The notes under the pieces were generated by a model, which did not search any database, was not told where the DNA came from, and worked only from the letters and a program-made list of their open reading frames with translations. Position numbers and translations under genes: made by a program. Shown here piece after piece: positions 5,820 to 9,199 of a stretch of 9,199 nt of DNA (its first letter is position 1; each line of letters starts with the position of its first letter). The stretch is taken from NCBI GenBank assembly GCA_029937335.1, contig JAPYQD010000025.1:1-9199 (forward strand), read 5' to 3'. This DNA is from Gammaproteobacteria bacterium. GTDB taxonomy: Bacteria; Pseudomonadota; Gammaproteobacteria; PS1; Pseudothioglobaceae.

Positions 5820-6776
5820 ATGAAAAAATTAACACTACTATTCACATTGGCACTTTCAACGCTAACGCACGCTTGGGTGATTGATGGTTTAGGTGATTAC
5901 AAATTTGAAAAGATTGCAGACAACACTCACATCATACACGGCCCATTGGGCGAGCCCAACAAGCAAAATCATGGCTTTATGAATAATCCTGGCATAGTGA
6001 TTGGTGCTGATGGCGTGATTGTCATTGATCCAGGTGGTACTTACCAAGTTGGTCAAAAAGTCATTGAAGAGATTAAAAAAATCACGGATAAGCCAATTTT
6101 AGCCGCTTTTAATACTCATGTACATGGCGACCACTGGTTAGGTAACCAAGCCATTATGGAGCAATATCCGAACGCTAAAATTTATGCGCATCCTGCTATG
6201 ATTGCTCAAGCCAAAGATGGTGCGGGTGATAGCTGGGTTAGCATTATGGACACCTCAACTGAAGGCTTGTCAAAAGGCACAATTGCAACTTACCCTACGG
6301 ATGCAACTACAGACTTACAAGAAATCACCATCGCAGGTGAAACCTTCAAAATTCATAACGATATCACTGGTGTCGCCCATACTAACACTGACATCATGAT
6401 TGAACACGTCGGTAGCAAAACCCTGTTCTTGGGTGATAATGATTTGATTAATCGTTTTGGTCGATTTGATGGCACTTCTGATATGCACGGCAATATTAAA
6501 GCATTAGAATACGCCATTGATTTAGGTTTTGATCAATATGTACCTGGTCACGGCCCGTCTGGCAGTGCTGCTACAGCTGTCCAGCCATTCCTAGATTACT
6601 TGTTAATTATCCAAGATGAGACTAAAAAAGGCTACGAGGAAGATTTGGCTGATTATGAAATGAAACCGTTCGCTGACAAAAAGCTAGCCGCTTATAGAGA
6701 CTGGCATGGTTATGATGCTCAATTAGGTAAACATATTAATAAAATGCTATTAGAAATAGAGTCATTAGACCTTTAA
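5820..6776 (+). CDS. Exported metallo-beta-lactamase-fold hydrolase, function unassigned
   Basis: A 318-residue protein with a Sec signal peptide: MKK, a hydrophobic core, and likely cleavage after THA at residue 18. The mature enzyme therefore acts in the periplasm. The dinuclear zinc site is complete: HVHGDH (H100, H102, D104, H105), H187 in GVAHTNTD, D206 in LFLGDND and H244 in VPGHGP. After about residue 255 comes a charged, probably helical tail. Architecture resembles SoxH-like or quinoprotein-relay hydrolases rather than true class B beta-lactamases, but I cannot name the substrate. Translation is well supported by AAGGGGGAG (5807-5815), 4 nt before the ATG. It stands alone, divergent from nudE and convergent with the TRIC-type gene, so neighbours do not reveal its role. 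Confidence 0.88.
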   Translation: MKKLTLLFTLALSTLTHAWVIDGLGDYKFEKIADNTHIIHGPLGEPNKQNHGFMNNPGIVIGADGVIVIDPGGTYQVGQKVIEEIKKITDKPILAAFNTHVHGDHWLGNQAIMEQYPNAKIYAHPAMIAQAKDGAGDSWVSIMDTSTEGLSKGTIATYPTDATTDLQEITIAGETFKIHNDITGVAHTNTDIMIEHVGSKTLFLGDNDLINRFGRFDGTSDMHGNIKALEYAIDLGFDQYVPGHGPSGSAATAVQPFLDYLLIIQDETKKGYEEDLADYEMKPFADKKLAAYRDWHGYDAQLGKHINKMLLEIESLDL

Positions 6777-6793
6777 GGACCTTATAGAGGTCC
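6777..6793. terminator. Candidate bidirectional terminator hairpin between convergent genes
   Basis: GGACCT (6777-6782) and AGGTCC (6788-6793) form a 6-bp GC-rich stem around a 5-nt loop, beginning right after the TAA of the metallo-hydrolase gene and 5 bp from the end of the convergent channel gene. Location fits a shared terminator. The stem is short, and no clean T-run follows on either strand; the nearest is TCTATTCTTTT on the plus strand. Confidence 0.4.
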
Positions 6794-6798
6794 CAAGT

Positions 6799-7434
6799 CT
6801 ATTCTTTTAATTGAAACTTCGGCAATCCCAAGTCAAGGCGGATTGCCACTACCCTAACAATAAAAATACTCAATCCGGCAATAACGGCTGAAACCGTCAC
6901 ACCAACTCCATTATTTAACAACACAATAAATGCTAAAGAGCCAAGCCAAGCTGCTGTTGCATACAATGGACTTTTAAAAACAATCGGCGTTTCATTACAT
7001 AATAAATCTCTGAAAATACCGCCCATCGCACCCGTCACCACACCCATAAAGCTGGCGACTATCCAAGGCGCACCAGCCACTAATGACACCATTGTGCCTG
7101 CAATACTAAAGGCTGCCAATCCTGCTGCATCAGGTATTAAGAATAACTTTGGTGAAATTGAAATTAACCTAGCACCCACAAAAATAATAACAGCACTTGC
7201 CAATGAAGCAATAAAGAAAACTTGATCCTGGATCCAAAACACATCAACACCTAACAACATATCTCTGAGCGACCCACCACCCAATCCAGTGGTGATGGCA
7301 ATAATAATAACGCCAAACAAATCAAAATGTCTAAAGCCAGATTTAAGTACGCCAGAAGCAGATGAAACCACGACCGCTATTAATGAAATCCAGTACAAAC
7401 TGGTGGATAATTCTTGGGTAATTGCTAAAGTCAT
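6799..7434 (-). CDS. TRIC-type (UPF0126) cation channel, inner-membrane protein
   Basis: A 211-residue protein with about seven hydrophobic segments, made of two repeated halves, as in bacterial TRIC channels (E. coli YadS and YicG belong to this family). Each half has the glycine-rich signature: GLGGGSLRDMLLG (50-62) and GAMGGIFRDLL (135-145). Flanking matches are SASGVLKSGFRHFDLFG (25-41), PDAAGLAAFSIAG (101-113) and NETPIVF (147-153). Prokaryotic TRIC proteins form trimeric monovalent-cation channels, and their physiological role is poorly known. The ATG overlaps the stop of the carbonic anhydrase gene by 4 nt (ATGA), so the two are very probably made together. It is last in its cluster and converges with the metallo-hydrolase gene. 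Confidence 0.88.
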   Translation of the reverse strand: MTLAITQELSTSLYWISLIAVVVSSASGVLKSGFRHFDLFGVIIIAITTGLGGGSLRDMLLGVDVFWIQDQVFFIASLASAVIIFVGARLISISPKLFLIPDAAGLAAFSIAGTMVSLVAGAPWIVASFMGVVTGAMGGIFRDLLCNETPIVFKSPLYATAAWLGSLAFIVLLNNGVGVTVSAVIAGLSIFIVRVVAIRLDLGLPKFQLKE

Positions 7435-8021
7435 ATTTCTAGTAAATCAACCTTGCCAGTATCCATATCATAATAGGCTGACACAATATTCAACCTACCC
7501 TCTCTTACCATTTCAGGAAAATGTGCACCCGTTTGTCTAAGCTCTTCAGTGACATTTTTAACATTCGCTAAAGTGACATTCTCAACCAAATTACCGAGCT
7601 GATCTTTCGCCTGATTAAAGGCTGGGTTAAGTGCAAAAGTTAAACTAGGCAAATGCCCTTCGAGCTGCTCATGATTACATGTCGCAGCAACTGCACCACA
7701 TTGCGAGTGCCCCATTACCATTACTAGTGAAACGCCGACATGAAGCACTGCATATTCAATACTCGCTACAATCATTTGATCAAGCACATTGCCTGCCACG
7801 CGCACCACATACAAATCACCCAAACCCTGATCAAATACTACTTCGGGTGGAACACGCGAATCGGAACAACCTAAAATAATGGCAAACGGATGTTGTCCGT
7901 GTTTGAGCTCAAAACGTCTTTCGCTTGATTGATCGGGATGCTGAAGATGAGAGGAAACGTAACGTTTGTTGCCCTCCATTAACCTTCTTAAATGCTCGTT
8001 ATTTGCAACAATATCTTTCAT
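7431..8021 (-). CDS. Beta-class carbonic anhydrase
   Basis: Zinc enzyme that interconverts CO2 and bicarbonate in the cytoplasm. The 196 residues hold the beta-class zinc site: C52, D54 and R56 in GCSDSRVPPE (51-60), and H105 and C108 in MGHSQCGAV (103-111). Also typical are DLYVVRVAGN (69-78) and SIEYAVLHVGV (87-97). There is no signal peptide. The length is slightly shorter than E. coli Can or CynT (about 220). No cyn genes are adjacent, so cyanate metabolism is not indicated. Its stop overlaps the TRIC-type channel start by 4 nt. It begins 48 bp after the glutaredoxin gene in the same direction and has no visible Shine-Dalgarno. Bicarbonate supply for carboxylases, or for autotrophy if the host fixes CO2, is the likely role. 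Confidence 0.93.
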   Translation of the reverse strand: MKDIVANNEHLRRLMEGNKRYVSSHLQHPDQSSERRFELKHGQHPFAIILGCSDSRVPPEVVFDQGLGDLYVVRVAGNVLDQMIVASIEYAVLHVGVSLVMVMGHSQCGAVAATCNHEQLEGHLPSLTFALNPAFNQAKDQLGNLVENVTLANVKNVTEELRQTGAHFPEMVREGRLNIVSAYYDMDTGKVDLLEI

Positions 8022-8029
8022 AAAGACAG

Positions 8030-8035
8030 ATTGTA
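8030..8035 (-). promoter_or_regulatory. Candidate -10 element before the carbonic anhydrase gene
   Basis: TACAAT on the minus strand lies 8 bp before the carbonic anhydrase ATG, so a transcript from it would be nearly leaderless. That would explain the missing ribosome binding site. No matching -35 is seen. The rest of this 48-bp gap holds only an A/T-only dyad (8050-8067), so read-through from leuB-grx is an equal alternative. Confidence 0.25.
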
Positions 8036-8069
8036 ACTCAAAACACAGGTTTAATTAGAAAATTAAATG

Positions 8070-8309
8070 TTAATCGAAGAAGCCGTCCATGTGTAGCTCC
8101 GTCATATCACTAAACCCACCAATGTGCTTTCCATCGATAACAATCTGTGGCACCATTCTAGCGCCATCAGTCACTTTTGAAAACTCAACCATATTGGCAC
8201 GATCATCATCAATATATTTTTGCTCAAATGGTAAGTTCCATTTGTCTAATAGCTCTTTGGTTTTAACGCAAATGGGGCAAGTGTGGGTTGAGTAAACGAC
8301 AATATCCAT
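8070..8309 (-). CDS. Glutaredoxin with CPIC active site
   Basis: A 79-residue single-domain thioredoxin-fold protein that reduces disulfides or glutathionylated targets using glutathione. The dithiol active site is C11-P-I-C14, within YSTHTCPIC (6-14). The cis-proline loop MVPQI (52-56) and the GSH-binding GGFSDM (64-69) complete the Grx signature. The usual CPYC has Ile for Tyr here. Length is close to E. coli Grx3 (83), and the protein may be the grxC equivalent. Its ATG lies 2 nt after the leuB stop and is preceded by AAGGA inside the leuB end, so it is almost certainly co-transcribed with leuB. Confidence 0.93.
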   Translation of the reverse strand: MDIVVYSTHTCPICVKTKELLDKWNLPFEQKYIDDDRANMVEFSKVTDGARMVPQIVIDGKHIGGFSDMTELHMDGFFD

Positions 8310-8311
8310 AA

Positions 8312-9199
8312 CTAATCCTTTAATGCAGCAACAACCAAATCGCCCATCTGACTGGTGCCGACAACCGTATCGCCATCAGCAGCAATATCTGCAGTTCGAT
8401 AGCCTTGATCAAGTACGGTATTTACCGCTGTATCAATCTTATCAGCGAGTGCAATTTGGTTAAGTGAATAGCGCAACATCATTGAAACGGATAAAATCGT
8501 TGCTAAAGGATTGGCAATGTCTTGGCCGGCAATATCAGGCGCTGAACCATGAATAGGTTCATACATACCAAAACCGTCTTTGTTGAGTGATGCACTTGGC
8601 AACATACCAATTGAACCAGTCAACATGGCGGCGCAATCAGACAATACATCACCAAACAAGTTTGACGTTACCATCACATCGAATTGCTTCGGCGCTTTAA
8701 CCAATTGCATGGCCGCATTATCCACATACATATGAGAAAGCTCAACATCTGGATAGTCTTTAGCCACCTCAATCATCACATCGCGCCATAATTCACACAC
8801 TTCTAACACATTGGCTTTATCCACTGAACAAACACGCTTGTCGCGTTTTTGTGCAATTTTGAAAGCTGAATGGCCAATACGGCGAATTTCTGACTCATAA
8901 TAAGTAGCGGTATTAAAACCATAACGCTCGCCATCACGAGTTTCAATACCACGAGGTTGTCCAAAATAAATACCAGCAACCAGCTCACGAACAATCATCA
9001 AGTTTAATCCAGAAACAACTTCTTCTTTGAGGGTTGAAGCGCTAGCAAGCTGGGGGTAAAGAATGGCTGGGCGAAGGTTTGAAAATAAATCCATTTCTGC
9101 ACGCAAGCCTAACAGACCTCGCTCTGGGCGAAGGTCACGCTCTAACGCTTCCCATTGATAACCACCCACCGCACCAAGCAAAATAGAGTCACACTCACG
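8312..9199 (-). CDS. leuB: 3-isopropylmalate dehydrogenase (5' end beyond the window)
   Basis: NAD-dependent oxidative decarboxylase of leucine synthesis, acting on (2R,3S)-3-isopropylmalate in the cytoplasm. The visible 295 residues are the C-terminal four-fifths; some 65-70 N-terminal residues lie off the right edge. The frame stays open to 9199 and reads [12 protein letters not shown]. The TTG at 9179-9181, which could be mistaken for a start, is an internal Leu codon. Motifs, numbered from the edge, are LFSNLRPA (38-45), [15 protein letters not shown] (70-84), a catalytic Tyr near 100 in [17 protein letters not shown] with K128, DNAAMQL (160-166) and the dehydrogenase signature [17 protein letters not shown] (180-196). 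[15 protein letters not shown] separates LeuB from isocitrate dehydrogenase. Glutaredoxin follows after 2 nt. Confidence 0.96.
   Translation of the reverse strand, partial: RECDSILLGAVGGYQWEALERDLRPERGLLGLRAEMDLFSNLRPAILYPQLASASTLKEEVVSGLNLMIVRELVAGIYFGQPRGIETRDGERYGFNTATYYESEIRRIGHSAFKIAQKRDKRVCSVDKANVLEVCELWRDVMIEVAKDYPDVELSHMYVDNAAMQLVKAPKQFDVMVTSNLFGDVLSDCAAMLTGSIGMLPSASLNKDGFGMYEPIHGSAPDIAGQDIANPLATILSVSMMLRYSLNQIALADKIDTAVNTVLDQGYRTADIAADGDTVVGTSQMGDLVVAALKD

Noticed and set aside
5820..6776. Metallo-hydrolase gene as a resistance beta-lactamase
   Set aside because: The zinc site is shared by the whole superfamily and the sequence around it does not match class B1 enzymes; no mobile element is nearby.
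8050..8067. A/T-only dyad (TTTAATT / AATTAAA) after the glutaredoxin gene as a terminator
   Set aside because: It has no G-C pairs and no T-tract in the right place, so it would not form a stable terminator stem; such dyads are expected in AT-rich gaps.
9179..9181. TTG as the start of leuB
   Set aside because: The frame stays open to the window edge and the residues before it (ECDSI) align with internal LeuB sequence, so the gene is truncated by the window.

Overview
The window looks like ordinary core chromosome of a moderately AT-rich gammaproteobacterium. This rests on the closeness of NudE, YhbY, CysQ, Aat and LysA to gammaproteobacterial versions, and on a small LptM/LppL-type lipoprotein gene directly upstream of lysA. 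The base composition and gene content would fit the SUP05/Thioglobus group, but that placement is a guess from the sequence alone. There are no tRNA or rRNA genes, insertion sequences, CRISPR arrays or phage genes.

Layout. Positions 1-132 hold a short open frame running in from the left edge (to 94), two 13-bp palindromes and a near-repeat, ahead of cysQ (133-891, +). cysQ converges on, and overlaps by 15 bp, the end of a long leftward cluster. In transcription order that cluster is nudE, aat, an unlisted 47-aa lipoprotein gene (lptM-like), lysA, yhbY, lpxB and nadC (5758 down to 877). Most of its junctions overlap by 1-8 nt, so it is probably one operon or two stacked ones. A 61-bp divergent region with a perfect 12-bp inverted repeat separates nudE from a rightward gene for an exported metallo-beta-lactamase-fold hydrolase (5820-6776). 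A small hairpin (6777-6793) lies between that gene and a second leftward cluster: leuB (cut by the right edge), a glutaredoxin, a beta-carbonic anhydrase and a TRIC-type cation channel.

How the genes fit together. They are mostly housekeeping: PAP recycling in sulfate assimilation (CysQ), NAD synthesis (NadC), lipid A synthesis (LpxB) and outer-membrane LPS export assembly (LptM-like), lysine synthesis (LysA), ribosome assembly (YhbY), N-degron tagging (Aat), nucleotide clean-up (NudE), leucine synthesis (LeuB), thiol redox (glutaredoxin) and CO2/bicarbonate exchange (carbonic anhydrase). The least understood parts are the exported metallo-hydrolase, the palindrome in front of it, and the carbonic anhydrase-TRIC pair. 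I found no convincing undescribed multi-gene system.
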